From positions 143,385 through 207,384 of the forward strand of contig MNCI01023331.1 of assembly GCA_015680685.1 (NCBI GenBank): DNA of 64,000 nucleotides. The letters are read 5' to 3'. Under the pieces are notes generated by a model, which worked only from the letters and a program-made list of their open reading frames with translations, was not told where the DNA came from and searched no databases. A program made the translations under genes and the position numbers. The stretch comes from Gnetum montanum (taxonomy: Eukaryota; Streptophyta; Gnetopsida; Gnetales; Gnetaceae). The number at the start of each line of letters is the position of its first letter. The stretch's first letter is position 1. Positions 1 through 11,630 of the stretch are shown piece after piece.

Positions 1-1599
1 TTTACAAAGCTCTTCTCAAGACCTCAAGTATGTCTCCGAGTGAGAGCCCAAGTGTGATCCCAATGTCTTCTCAAAAGTGTGATGTATGAGACCTCCCAAA
101 AGTCCTAAAAAAATTGAGATTCCAATTGAGATTCTTCCTCCCTTTTTTCCCCTCCTTTGAAGCCTTTTTATAGGGTTCCAAGGTAGGTAGGGAAGTCGCA
201 TATTTAAGAATATCTCACCTAACTTCTCTCCCAAGTAACTTGACCAACCAATTAGAAGATTACTTGCCCAAAAGTTAGAAAATTACTTGCCCAACAAGTT
301 AGGAAGCATTAACTTAGGAGGTTAGGAAGTTAGGAGATAAATATTGCTTTTGAAAAATAATTCCAGTATTTCATATAATTGTTCACAATTATAGCTTTAA
401 TAGCCTTTCATTTTTACTTAAAATTTGAAGAATGGTTATTGAAGCTCTTAAACAAGACGATAATATAATATCTACCTTGGCATAAATGTTGCTGGTACCT
501 TAATCCTAAATATTTTATGTGAACTTGCACCTGAATGAAAATTGCTAGAGAAATTTAAATTTGAAACACCAAGCCTGAATGTGAAGGCATTAGGCCTGGA
601 ACTGCCATCGAATACTTCTGAAAAAAATCCCGCCCTGCTAGAAATCATTAGCAACCACCACCACAGAAGAAGGCTCTGCTGCTGCATCTGGCGTCATTGT
701 TCTGTACATTCGGTTGCTAGAGGAGAAAGATCTGGAGATAGAAATGATGTATTGGACATATGGCCCTGGACATGGGGTTTTCGGTTGCCTAGAACTATTT
801 TATTTTGCCCCAATTTTGCTTAGTTCTTCCTGCGTTTTTGTGTTTCTGCAGATCATTTTTTAATTCTTGCCATAGATTTCAGGGTTAAGGGCAAATGTAA
901 CAGAGATTTGAGCATCAGAGAATTCAGCATTAGGTAAGGTAGGTTAGGAACGGCCCTGCAACGGCCAGAAAAATCTTCATGCGGTGCACGCGTTGTAGGA
1001 CACATCGGCGTCATCGGAGGCGGGCGGATCAATTGCATAAGAAATTTAAAATTGAAATAGTTTTTGCCTTGGAAGTGGCAACGCCAAAGCAAGTTCTTCT
1101 TCCACCTTGAATCTGCGTCCCTGCAAAAAATTTTTTTTGTTTGTTTTTGGCACTACGCGACCAGCGGAGATGTCACTGATTTAGGGTCAAAAGGAATAGT
1201 TGATTCTGCATGAAATGAAAGCCATTACAGGGCAAAGAGAACCTTGCATTTCCCTACCTTGGTACCAACGTGATCCCTGTAAACAAAATGGCATTCTCCT
1301 GGACTATTTTCATTTCTTTACAGCAATTTCGTCTATTTCCTCCCAATGCGTACAGTGGCTGGAACTGTGTTTTTTTTTTTTTTGCAGTAAAAACATTATT
1401 CAAACCTTACAATAGTGACTTTGATATTTCTCATTGATGCATCCATAAATGGGATTGGCTCTCTTAGCTTTTCAACTCTTTTCATCCTTCCCTTTGCAAA
1501 GGAGCATGATGAATTTTTCTTTCCTTGATATTAACTCTTGAAAATGAAAATATTATATCTTCATTTCCTAATTTTCTACATGAAACTTCTAGTATAAAA
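1..1599. other. Unassigned flank
   Basis: No gene, RNA gene or known element can be supported here. Positions 1-340 hold T-rich and C-rich tracts and a possible minus-strand TATA box (the complement of ctttttatagg near 163-175), so an old LTR is possible but no TG/CA ends or duplicate copy is visible. The open frames are short, lack recognisable motifs and overlap each other. A poly-T run lies near 1366-1383. The right border is approximate because the retroelement that follows fades gradually. Confidence 0.4.
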
Positions 1600-1619
1600 T
1601 ATCAATAAGGCTCAACCAT

Positions 1620-3407
1620 CATATATATTTTTGCTTTGAATATCTTCTATGGCTTATTCATATTTTATCACCTTTGTTGTTCCATGAAATGGCTAAATGT
1701 GCCAAAAGTTACTCAGAGGTCTCTTAACTGCCCAAGCGATATGCATACAACACATGGCCATCTGGGGAGATTTACTATTAGTTGTGAATTAGGTTACCAA
1801 GGTCTATGCCTGCAAGGCTACACACCTACAACCCTACTGCGATCTAGCAAAAACCCTGCTTAAGTGATTTGCAACCATAAATGTGCAACACGTGCCACAT
1901 AATTGAACAACTCGCTAGTTACCGTTGCTACTGTAGCTATAGTCCCCCATTGCTACCGTTAGTTTGTGTTTTCTTGTCATTGCAGACATCATCATAGTCA
2001 ATGCTGCTCATAGCTAACTAGAGAGGGAGAGAGAGAGATGCTTTAGCTACTTTCATGCTAAACATTCCATTACATTCTCTGGCAAACTTGCCAACCTTGA
2101 TCATAGAATGCATAGAGCCTATCATTCAGGAGGAACACGTGGCATCTGTCAGTGCTGAGGATACCTAGGAATAGTACGCCAACATCAAAGCTTATCTACA
2201 ACACGAAGAGCCCCCAGAAGGATTGACATTTACCTAGAGAGATGCAATCCGCAAGAATGCCCTGTAGTATGTGCTCATGGGAAATGACACCCTATGCCAA
2301 TGTTTCTACGACAGGATATTATTGGTGTGCTTGGGTAGCAAGCCAGTGTAGAAGGTAGTTAATGAAGTACATGAGGGACTATGTGGTGGACATAAAGCAC
2401 CCAAGGCTATGGCTACCAAAATTAGGCACCTAGGGTACTATTGGCCCCACATGGAACATGACTGCCTATCGAAAGTCAAAACATGTGATATGTGCCAAAG
2501 ATATGTAGATCTCATACACATAGCTCCTACAAACCTACACCCAACACAAATCACGTGGCCCTTCCAACGATGGGGATTAGATCTCATAGGGCCTATCATG
2601 CCTAAGTCCTCTATAGGGAATAGCTTCATTATCACTGCCACCAAGTATTTTAGAAAGTGGGTGGAGGCTATTCCTCTAAGGAAGACAACGTTGCAGCAAA
2701 TCTGCCATTTCATCCTCGATAACATCATAACAAGGTTTGGGCTTCCAATGACTATTGTGACCGATAATGGGCCATAATTCAATAGTATAGAAACCCAAAC
2801 CTTCTATAGTAATCTAGGCATTAAACAATCATTTTCATCCCCATACTATCTGTAGGTGAATGGGTAGGCAGAGGCTACAAATAAGTGCATCATCAACTTA
2901 TTGAAGAGGATGCTTAACAATAGCAAGAGGCATTGGCACAAGCAAATCCTCTACATCCTATGGGCCTACCAAATGACATGTAGAACTACAACAAGTAAGA
3001 TCCCTTACAATCTCATTTATAGCTCTAAATATGTATTTCCTCTTGAGTTGTAGGTACCATCCTTTCGGATAATCCTCGTGGATGTTGTAAGTGAAGCCCG
3101 GAACAGTGAGTCGAGAATCATCGACCTTGACTCGGTGGAGGAGGAATGCGTGCAGATGCTAAGATGCATCAAGCACTACCAAAGAAAGTAGCAGTAGAAG
3201 CATCATGTAGACTTGCATTGATGGCTAGTGCAAAAGGAAGACCTTGTCCTCAAGGACTCCCGTGAACATGTGAGAAAATTCTCAGCCAACTGGGAAGGCC
3301 CTTATATGGTTACTGAAGCCTTCGAGAATGGAGCCTTCAAACTGGTGAACATGAATGGTAGTGAGTTCACCAACCTAGTGAATCACTTGTACCTCAAGAC
3401 ATATTAA
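1620..3407 (+). pseudogene. Element A RNase H (second)-integrase remnant
   Basis: The second RNase H of Tat-type pol is readable from about 1690 (RGLLTAQ, then VTKVYACKATHLQPYC). Integrase follows: an HHCC zinc-binding region (VHEGL.GGH ... C..C, about 2365-2500), the core start WGLDLIGPI near 2572 and the second catalytic Asp in TIVTDNGP near 2750. The third acidic residue is kept in AEATNK near 2870. A C-terminal strand-binding part ends in YLKTY and TAA at 3405-3407. In-frame stops replace conserved Gln codons (for example TAG in the NG*AEATNK motif). The copy is non-coding now, but unlike element B it keeps the D, D and E codons of the integrase core. Confidence 0.85.
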
Positions 3408-3433
3408 GCCTGAAGCACTATGACCACAACATT

Positions 3434-3631
3434 AAGCATTTTCTGCTATGACGTTAAACTTGCACGGGCATCGAGCAACGTCTGCAATGACGATAAACTA
3501 GCAGCATCGGGCATCATCCGCCATGATGAAAACCTGGCATGTATGGTCTGATGTGACCTTAAACTAGTAAAATGGTCTGTTGAGACCCTAAACTAGCACA
3601 CGGTCTACCAAGACCTTAAACTGGGTTTGCA
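3434..3631 (+). repeat. Hairpin array after pol, element A (about 6 units)
   Basis: About six degenerate units of 28-35 bp. Each has a short stem, a 6-nt loop and a TTAAACTAGCA-like tail; for example GGTC-TACCAA-GACC followed by TTAAACTGGG near 3600. The array begins just after the integrase stop. The same kind of array sits at the same place in B, A2, G and H. Confidence 0.8.
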
Positions 3632-4691
3632 TCGTAGCCTTAGCATGCACCGACACCAGACACACCTCAAGCGAGTGAGCATGATGCCAACGTGTGGGTG
3701 GGTTGTCGTGGCTCCGAAATATGGTTCATGATGCACTGGGAACACTGTCTAGGGCATGCATAGTGTCACCAACCTAGGCATCATGTTAACTCTCTAAAGA
3801 TACCCTATGGCATCATATTGGCTCTCTGAACCTCTCGTCGCCATGGCTCATTGCCTTGATGGTGGTTTTGGGGCTAGTTCCCACTTCTGGAGTGTCAGCA
3901 GTATTATGACCCCGCCACAATACTATCACTCCGACTCCCTATCAATGATTGGATTTGCATGAAATTCACTATATGATAGCTAACCTTATGGCTGAACTAG
4001 GAATGCAAACCCCTGGTAGGGATTCCAAGGCATCTACATCCACAGCAACTCCTGGTGCCTCCAGGACCAGTCCCTCCACGCCAGATGTTGCCAAGGTTAC
4101 TACTGGCCTTCCTACTTGGGATGTCACATGCCAGTGATGGTGTCCAAGAGTGACAACAATGCTAGCAGCCAGTAAGACCTTTGCCCTCCCAAGCGCATCT
4201 CTCCACAGTAGCAAATGCTACAACATCATGAAGCGAGTGCCTCGACTAACTTGGTTACTATAGAGTGCAAGCTCCCATGGCATGCGTAACACAACTTGTC
4301 ACCTAGGAAATACCAATGCAAGTTCCATGATGTGCATAACATAGCTCACTACATGAAACACATCTATAGGTAGGTTAAAACCTTCCATGGATGTAACGCA
4401 TCTCATCCCATGAAGGAAAAACCTACCCTATAAGAGGTTGAAGAACAACATTAGCCGAAGATGAAAATGCTGATGAGTCCCTCAGAGCACTCCAATGAGG
4501 GACTCTACTAAACATCATCTTTGCTCTCTCCATTAGCTTCTGCAAAACTAATGCAACACTCTGAAGTGTGGCCAAGCGATGTCTCGGCATTCACCAAGCA
4601 ACAACCTTGGCATTTCGCCTACTGTGGTGTTTCATATTCTTTGCTGACGTCTATTAAGCCTGTTCTCCAGACGTCGACAAAGAGGGGCCAA
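3632..4691 (+). other. Element A 3' untranslated region with PPT stem-loop
   Basis: No coding frame supported. Blocks here are shared with the 3' regions of A2, G and H (for example the stretch around 3650-3760). It ends with an inverted repeat, arms 4639-4652 and 4669-4682 (12 of 14 positions pair), whose right arm runs into the polypurine tract AAAGAGGGGCCAA directly before the LTR at 4692. Confidence 0.7.
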
Positions 4692-6323
4692 TGAAACACC
4701 CCAAAAAAAATTATGAGGCTACTCTTGCTTTGAAAGGCCTTGCAATTCGTGCACCAGCATGGTATTTTGTCAGGAGGATAACACCCCAAGCTCAAGCTGA
4801 CTAGTTCGACAAATTTTCTACTTTGGGCATGAATAGGCTCTACAAGTCATCCTACCTATTCATCCAAGTAGCTCGCCTAGTTGACAGCCTACTCAAAAAT
4901 GACGTGGAGATATGTAGCATAGCAAGCTTTAGAAGATGACTGCAGAACAAAGTGCTATGCTATACCACATGACATAGCATAGTAAGGAAAAAGCTCCACA
5001 AGCTAATCCCTTCATCCAATTTCAGGTCCTTCAACAATGTTCTTTTTCATTAGGAAGCGATAGACCATGTATGCTGCTATGTTACGCTAAGCTACATGGC
5101 ACAACAAGGTGTAGCAATCTTGTAGAAGGAAGAAAAGATGGCTCAAAGGGTAGAATCAAGAAACTTGTAAGTCTCGCAACACAGGAAGCAAAATTTGTGA
5201 ATGAATGAAGTCTTTTTGGTGAAGTCCAGTCACTATGCTACGCTACACTATGTAGCATAGCATAGCGTAGCAAGCTCGCGACATGCGTAATGTAGTGCAC
5301 GACAAGGTGCTACGCTACACCAAGCATACTACGCTATAATGGATAGCAAGCCATATGGGTGGTTTTGCAACATCAATGCAGTTCACCTAATTGAACCGTT
5401 GGCATACGTTTCCAGATGCTAACAGTACAATTATGGCATGGCAAACCTACAATTACAATGGTCTTGCAAATGTAATAGTCACAATGGTCTTGCAAATGTA
5501 ACAATCACACATAGCACGTGTGGCACTACTAAGTCAATGGAAGTTCAAGGCATGTGGCATTTAAACCATCCCTTTCGCGTGCCCTCGGCCATATAAATAC
5601 CCCAACAAGCAACACTAAAAGCCTCCCAACTCAGACACTCTAGCTTCAAACTCTCTCTCTTATAGCTTTTGCTTCTGACTCTAGCTTCTGATTTAGGATT
5701 TCTACTTCTACCTCTAATTTGGCTTCTAGTTCTGATCCTGGTTCTAATTCTGCTTTGGCTTCTAGTTCAGCATCAAGCATTGTATGCTTTCTATTCAACA
5801 CTGTGAACAGTAAGCATCCCCAGCTAGCACTTCGTTCTATCCCCTTTTCTACCACCTTAGTAGAATCCTCATGCTATCAACTCCAAAGTCCGTGTCTGGA
5901 TGCACAACTCACCTATTCTATGCACACCTTGGTTACTTTTGTGATCTCTCCACATCATCGCGCTGTGCAACCAATTGTATCCACTTTGTTAGAGCATATT
6001 TGTAGCTTCGAAGTGGTGCACTTTTCTAATTATAGTTTACTTCGTTTCCTGTCTATCATTGCATATTGCACTACCTTTTTTCTTTATTTATTCCCATGCA
6101 TTGTCTCACATTGCTTTACATTTTTTCATCCTCACTTCTAAAAATATATGTTGCAAAAGGCTATATAGATGGTAATTTAAGTCCATGTCTGATTGACTAG
6201 ACCGTTTAGGGCACCCCGTGTTCGCACACCCCCAGGGTGGCCCTTCGATAGGCATGGGGTTGAAATTGTCATTCCTGCCAACCCATTAGTGTTTTCTAGC
6301 TACCGATGTTTTCAGTCACTACA
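4692..6323 (+). repeat. 3' LTR of element A (family 2)
   Basis: 1,632 bp, starting TGAAACACCCCAAAA and ending CACTACA. TATAAATA lies at 5592-5599, about 900 bp from the left end. The U3 part has dense short palindromes built on TAGCGTAGC, for example perfect 10-bp arms at 5236-5245 and 5263-5272. Homologous LTRs in this window: 8289-9890, 30602-32203 (-), 35168-36816 and 48793-50459 (-). Confidence 0.9.
5592..5599 (+). promoter_or_regulatory. LTR TATA box, element A
   Basis: TATAAATA in the context ATATAAATACCCCAACAAGC. The same box and following C-rich sequence appear in every LTR of the window: 9260-9267, 10689-10696, 26447-26454, 36081-36088 and, on the minus strand, 31234-31241 and 49564-49571. 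It probably sets the start of the genomic RNA. Confidence 0.75.
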
Positions 6324-7071
6324 ACCACCCGCATGCTTTGTTGTGTGTCATAGCGTAGCATGCTTAGCGTATCATAGCATGTTTTCCTGCATTTCGCTAC
6401 ACATATGCTACATACTTGCTATGCTATGTAGCATAGTGTAGTGTAGCATCTACCCTTAGTAGCCAAAACTTGGCCAAACTACAAACCTTGCTTCCTGCAC
6501 TGCGGAACTTGCAACTTTGCCAACCTTGCCCTTTGAGCTACCTTCTGTCTCTTCTGCAAGATTGCAATGCCTAGCTGCACCATGGAGCTCAGCGTAGTGT
6601 AGTAGCAGACATAGTCCACCACTTCCTAATGAAAAGGGACATTTTTGAAGTACTTGAAGTTGGGCAATGGAACTAGCTATACATTTGTTGTTATGCTACG
6701 CTATGTTGTGTAGCATAGCATAGCATACCGCTTTGTTCTGCAAATTTTTTTTGAAGTTTGCTACACTACATAGCGGGGTGTAGTATAGCGTAGTAGAGTT
6801 TGTGCCTTAGAAAACTTGCCAAACTATTTTGTGCATCTAGAATGCTACTACCAACTTTGTGTATCATTTCTAAGTAGGCTATCGGCTGGGCAAACTACTT
6901 GGGTGGATAGGCAGGATGAACTGTAGAGCCTGTTCATGCCTAAAGTAGAAAATTTTCCAGAATGGCCAACCTAAACTTAGAGCATTCTCCTCTTGAATAA
7001 TTTTCATGACGTTGCATGAAGTACTATGCCTGGTGAAGCATGGATGACCTCACATTTTTTTGGATGTTTCA
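6324..7071 (-). repeat. Inverted family 2 LTR fragment (element X)
   Basis: Reverse complement of about the first 750 bp of the family 2 LTR. It begins inside the LTR, directly after the end of LTR A, and finishes at 7071 with the complement of the LTR start TGAAAC. The simplest reading is a minus-strand element X inserted into element A2 at 7071/7072 and later broken by element A at 6323/6324. The rest of X is not in the window. U3 palindromes are visible at about 6345-6450. Confidence 0.8.
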
Positions 7072-7230
7072 AGCAGTGTCCACAACGACGTTAAACTAGC
7101 AACAACAACAAGCAGTGTCTGCTACGATGTTAAACTAGCATGTACAGTCTTCTGGGACCTTAAACTGGCACAATGGTCCATTGGGACCTTAAACTAGTAC
7201 ACGGTCTACCAGGACCTTAAACTAGGTTTG
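7072..7230 (+). repeat. Hairpin array after pol, element A2 (about 5 units)
   Basis: Units include GGTC-TACCAG-GACC plus TTAAACTAGG near 7203, and GGTC-CATTGG-GACC plus TTAAACTAGT near 7172. The left end is cut by the inverted LTR piece. Confidence 0.8.
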
Positions 7231-8288
7231 CGTCGCATCCCCAGCATGCATTAGCACCAAATACACATCGAGCGAGTGAACACGATGCTGATGTGCGAGT
7301 GGATCATCACAACTCTAGAACATAGTTCATGACACAATGGGAACATGGTCTAGAGAATATGCAGTTCCACCACCCTTGGCATCATGCTGACCCTCCGGAG
7401 ATGTCGTATGGCATCACACTAGCCCTTCAGACATACCATTTCCATGGTCCCTTACCTTGATGGTAGCTCCTTGGCAAGTTCCTGCAGCTAGAGTTCCTGC
7501 AGTATTGTGGGCTAGCCACAATATTATTATCCTCTGGCCCCTTGCCAACAATGTTAAGCTATGTGGTACCTGATCCCATAGCTGAATTGGGAACGCATGC
7601 CACTGGCAGGGATTCCAATGCATCTACACTCACAATGGTACCTTCGAGGCCAGTTCCTCATGTTGACGCTGCCAAGGCCACTGCTGACCTTCCTACTTTG
7701 GATATCGTACACCAGCAACGATGTCCAACAACTTTAATAATGCCAGTAGTGAGCAAGACCTTTGCTCCTGAGGGCACGACTTGTGAAAATAGCAAATGCT
7801 ACAGCACCGCAAAGTGAGTGCCTCGACTAGCTTGGCTACTAGAGAGTGCAAACTCCCATAGTGCACATAACACAACTCACCACTTGGGAAACACCAGTGC
7901 AAGTTCCATGACGTACGTAACATAGCTCACCGCATGGAACACATCTATAGGTAGGTTGAAACCCTACATGGCTATAATGCAACTCATCCTAGGAAAGACA
8001 CCTATTTTGTGGGAGGTCAAAGGGTAGCTGAAGCAAAGGTGAAAATGTACAAAGCTCCCTCAGAGCACTTCGACAAGGGATTTGGCTAAACCTCACCCTT
8101 GCCCTTCTCCTATGCCTCATTCCTCCTTGCTTCGCCTCTTCATTCCAATGCAACACTCTCAAGTGTAGTCAAGCGACGTCTCGACATTCACTGAGCGATA
8201 ACCTTAGCATTTTTCCTACTGTGGTGTTTTGTATTCTTTGTTGACATCTATCGATCTTGTTCTCTAGACGTCAACGAAGAGGGGCCAA
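7231..8288 (+). other. Element A2 3' untranslated region with PPT stem-loop
   Basis: No gene seen. It is collinear with the 3' region of element A. An inverted repeat with arms 8236-8250 and 8265-8279 (13 of 15 positions pair) leads into the polypurine tract before the LTR at 8289. Confidence 0.7.
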
Positions 8289-9890
8289 TGAAACATCCCA
8301 AAAATTGTGAGGTCATTCTTGCTTCACCAAGCATTGCAATTTGCATAGTGTTATGGCAGTTCTTCACGAGGAGAATGGTCTGAATTCAGGCTGGCTAGTT
8401 TGAAAAATTTTCTACTTTGGACATGAACAAGCTCTACAGATCAAACTGCCTATCCATCCAAATAGTTTGCTTAGCCGACAACCTACTCAAAAACAATGCA
8501 CGCAGTTGGCAATAGCATTCTAGATGTGAGAAATAGTTTGAAAAGTTTTCTAAGGCACAAAGTCTACTAAGCTACGCTACACCCCGCTATGTAGCGTATC
8601 AAGCTTCAGAAAAAATTTGCAAAGTGAAGTGCCATGCTACACTATGCTACATAGCATAGCAACAACTATACAGCTAGTTTCATTGCCCAACTTCAAGTCC
8701 TTCAATAATGTCCCTTTATGTTAGGAAGCAGCAGACTCTGTCTGTTGCTAAGCTAAGCTGAGCTACATGGCGTAGCGAGGCATATCAATATTATTGAAGA
8801 GACAGAAGGAAGCTCAAAGGGAAAGGCCAGCAAGGTTGCAAGTTTTGCAGTGTAGGAAGCAACGTTTCTAGATTGGCCAAGTTTTTGTGACTAAGGGCAA
8901 ATGCTACATTATGCTACGCTACATAGCGTAGCATAGCATAGCAAGTATGTAGCATATGTGTACCAAAACGTGAGACAACGTTCTACGCTACACTGAGCAT
9001 GCTACGTTATGAAACACAGCAAAGCATGCAAGTGGTTATGCAACATTAATGTACTTCACCTAATTATACCATTGGCACATGTCTCTAGACACTGACGGTG
9101 CAATTATGGCATGGCAGGCTCACAGTTACGGCATAGCAGACTCACAGTCACAATGGTCATGCACTTCCAATGATCATATTGGCACGTGTAGCACCAACAA
9201 GCCAACAAAGACGCAAGGCACATGGCATCGAAACTCCCACTTTTGCATGCCCTTGGTTCTATAAATACCCCAACAAGCAGCATTCAAAGGGTTTAAATTT
9301 TTTTCCAAGTTCTTGATTTTTCCTCTCTCTAGCACTCAAGTTCTTTCCTTGGCATGTTGTAACATCGAGCATTGTGTAAGCTTTCTATTTAACACTGCAA
9401 ACAGTTAACATTCTCAGCTAGCATTTTGTTCTGTTTCCCTTCCACCACCTTGGTAGAACTCTTGCATGTTCAGCTCCTAAGTCCATGCCCAAGCACACAA
9501 CCCACTTTGCTCTACACGTCCTGGTTACTCTCGGGATCTTTGCACTCCATCACGCTATGCAACCAACTGTATCCATCCTAAAAGAGAAAACTTGTAGCTT
9601 TAGAGTGGTGCATTTTTCTAATAGAATTTTTCTTTGTTTCTTACATTTTACTATGTTTTGTGCTTTATTTACTTTCAAGTATTAGTTCACATTTTCGGTC
9701 TTGTTTCCAAATTATATGTTGCAAAAGGCTATATAGACACCGATTAAGTCCCTATCTGATAGACCAGACTATTCAGGGCACCCTATCTCTGCACACACCC
9801 AGCACGATCCTCCCATGGATACGGGGTCAAAACTGTCGTGCCTACCGACCCCTTGATGTTTTCCAGCCGCCAATGTTTTCTGTCGCTACA
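8289..9890 (+). repeat. 3' LTR of element A2 (family 2)
   Basis: 1,602 bp, TGAAACATCCC to CGCTACA. TATAAATA at 9260-9267. Contains a near-perfect palindrome of two 11-bp arms with a 2-nt spacer (8911-8921 and 8924-8934, ATGCTACGCTA / TAGCGTAGCAT). Confidence 0.9.
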
Positions 9891-9929
9891 CATAGTAACC
9901 TACTAGGTCAATGGTGTGTTTTTCCATGC
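9891..9929 (-). pseudogene. Element C antisense gene: exon 1/intron 1 junction, left of B
   Basis: On the minus strand this short piece reads as the end of exon 1 followed by the donor GTAGGT (exon edge at 9904). It aligns with the same junction in element D (about 46050) and in H (56190/56191). The rest of exon 1 lies at 27145-27350, on the other side of element B, so B split this exon. Confidence 0.65.
9925..9929. repeat. Target site duplication CATGC (left of B)
   Basis: CATGC directly before the 5' LTR of B and again at 27145-27149 directly after the 3' LTR. Five bp is the usual Ty3/gypsy length. Confidence 0.9.
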
Positions 9930-10397
9930 TGAAACACCGTGAAAATTGTGGGTCAGCCTCAGGCAAAGATTCGCAATTCAGGCAAGGGTGCATGTCAGAA
10001 TTCTAGAAGGGAGAGTAAGACAGAGCAACACCAAGAGGCACGTAGCATCAAGTCCTCAACTTCTTGTGCAGATTCCTAATCTTTCTATGCTTTTTCTGTT
10101 TATGCTATATCACGCGATGTAGCATAATGGCGCTTAGCGTGATTCTGTTCAAACATAGTCCGGCATCAGAAGGATAGTGACTTCGGCATAGAGAGAAGCT
10201 TGAGCAGCATGATATGCGACTTCTCGTGTATTTTGCTAAGTCTTTTGTTCAAGGCAAGGTTTATGCTCTGTTACGCACGACGGCGTAATGAGCTCTAAAA
10301 TAGTAAAAGGAAAAATCTAAGAAAGTGCGATTTCTCATCATATGCTCATCACGCAACGTAGCGTATCACAGCGTATTGCGTCGCCAAGCTAAACATT

Positions 10398-10441
10398 GTT
10401 TTACGCTTCGTTACGCGCAGCTGCGTAAGCAAGCGTAAAAC
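10398..10441. repeat. Long inverted repeat in U3 of B LTR
   Basis: Perfect 11-bp outer arms GTTTTACGCTT and AAGCGTAAAAC (10398-10408 and 10431-10441) enclose a second TTACGC/GCGTAA pair. The copy in the 3' LTR (26156-26199) has one C-to-T change in the right arm. It lies about 250 bp upstream of the TATA box. Confidence 0.75.
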
Positions 10442-10688
10442 AACGTGAATCCGTTGTTTCCCTATTATGTTACGCTCGTGCACGCAACGTAGTGTCAATG
10501 AGCGTATTTTAACCCAAAGACAGTTGAAGCATGCCCAATGCGCATCTCTTGTTCACACACACAATACACGAATGAGGGTATTGTGCGTAGTCATGAGGTT
10601 TGACGCAAAAATGGTCAAACCAACAGTACCCGAAACACTCGGGACACACGTCATCAGGGTTACACCTTTTCCATAGAGCGTCGCAGCC

Positions 10689-10696
10689 TATAAATA
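10689..10696 (+). promoter_or_regulatory. TATA box of B 5' LTR
   Basis: TATAAATA followed by CCCC, 759 bp from the LTR start; the 3' LTR copy is at 26447-26454. Likely promoter of the genomic RNA. Confidence 0.8.
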
Positions 10697-11392
10697 CCCC
10701 AGTTGACAAAGATATAGGGGTGGGAAAATCAAAGAAGCAAAGGCATTTTTCTGAGCACTGGAGCACTTGTCACCTTTGAGCAGAGATACAGAGAGCAGTG
10801 CTTTGGCAATTGTTGACAGCATCACCTTACAGCAAAAACAGAGCACAGTTTGCTTTGAGCACCGGTGACAGGAGTAATCGTTTTGCTGGGGAAGACTCTA
10901 TTGGTCAGAAATAGTTGATCGGTAGAAGTCAGAGCTTGACCTTCCTTGCATCCCGGCTTTAGCCCACGAGGTAGATCAGACTTCTATTTGGACAGTTTTC
11001 TTGTTGTTTTGTGCTTGCTTCACATCTAGTAACTGGGGTCTCCCCAGTGTAACGAGATATAAAAAATATACTTTTTTTTAAGTCAAAGCGTAGATCTTGA
11101 AACTACGTGCTTCTCTTATGTCAGCCTCCTCTTATCGTGTTTAACGTTATCATCGTTGCAATTCATCTACATCAGTTTCCCCTCATTTTTGCGATTCCTC
11201 GAATTAGATCGTTTCACGAGATATTCATCGGTTTACAAATTAGTAAGTCCTTGTCTGATTGACAAGATCGTTCAGGGCGTCGTGGATTCATTTTTCCAAC
11301 ATAGCCCTCGCACGGATTCATGGTTAAAACTGTGTACACGGGATTTGTTCGGTATTTTCCAGCTGCCGACGTTTTCCGTCATTACAGTTTTC

Positions 11393-11410
11393 TGGCGCTA
11401 GAAGGGGGGC
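11393..11410 (+). other. Primer binding site of element B
   Basis: TGGCGCTAGAAGGGGGGC, six bases after the LTR end. It would pair with a tRNA ending in ...GCGCCA. I cannot name the tRNA. The bases after it (CTTGAACC) resemble the complement of a tRNA T-loop, so pairing may extend further. The matching place in D (about 36822) is decayed. Confidence 0.65.
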
Positions 11411-11630
11411 TTGAACCTCCGATCCGAATATTTCGGGTAGCCCTATTAGCGATCCATACCCTAAACCGTAGACATAATACCTCTAAGGAAGTTTACAATA
11501 AATCGTGTGGTGTAGATCGGTCGCAAGGACGATTCCTTTGGAATCCTACAAGGTAGAAAGCCTATTCGTGTTTTTTGTTGCCACCCATTTCTTAGATCCG
11601 ATTACCAGTCACTATCAATCTCATTAATCA

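Larger units (their letters stand above)
1600..6323 (+). mobile_element. Element A: 3' part of family 2 Tat-type Ty3/gypsy retrotransposon
   Basis: Contains in order the decayed second RNase H, integrase, a hairpin array, a 3' untranslated region with a stem-loop/polypurine tract, and a 3' LTR. The left end is missing or decayed beyond recognition in the RNase H region. The LTR ends exactly at 6323, next to an inverted LTR piece, so A most likely inserted into that LTR. gag, protease and RT are absent. Confidence 0.8.
7072..9890 (+). mobile_element. Element A2: 3' end of a family 2 retrotransposon
   Basis: Hairpin array, 3' untranslated region, PPT stem-loop and complete 3' LTR of a second plus-strand family 2 element. 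Its right end at 9890 abuts sequence matching intron 1 of the antisense gene of element C, so A2 appears to have inserted there. No coding part of A2 remains in the window. Confidence 0.75.
9930..11386 (+). repeat. 5' LTR of element B
   Basis: Starts TGAAACACCGTGAAAATTG and ends GTCATTACA. Aligned end to end with the 3' LTR at 25688-27144. It shares only the first bases, the TATA region and the terminal bases clearly with the family 2 LTR. Confidence 0.95.

Noticed and set aside
1-340. LTR on the minus strand
   Set aside because: A possible TATA box and pyrimidine tracts are present but no TG/CA ends, PBS, PPT or second copy, so it is left unassigned.
542-823. 93-codon plus-strand frame
   Set aside because: Overlaps an opposite frame of similar length, has no motif and no second copy in the window.
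5719-6141. 140-codon open frame
   Set aside because: It lies in the R/U5 part of an LTR. Equivalent LTRs do not keep the frame, and the composition is low-complexity Ser/Phe.
11393-11470. tRNA gene on the minus strand
   Set aside because: A B-box-like GGTTCAAGCCC and a CCA end are present in complement, but no acceptor 5' strand or anticodon arm can be folded convincingly. It fits a primer binding site.
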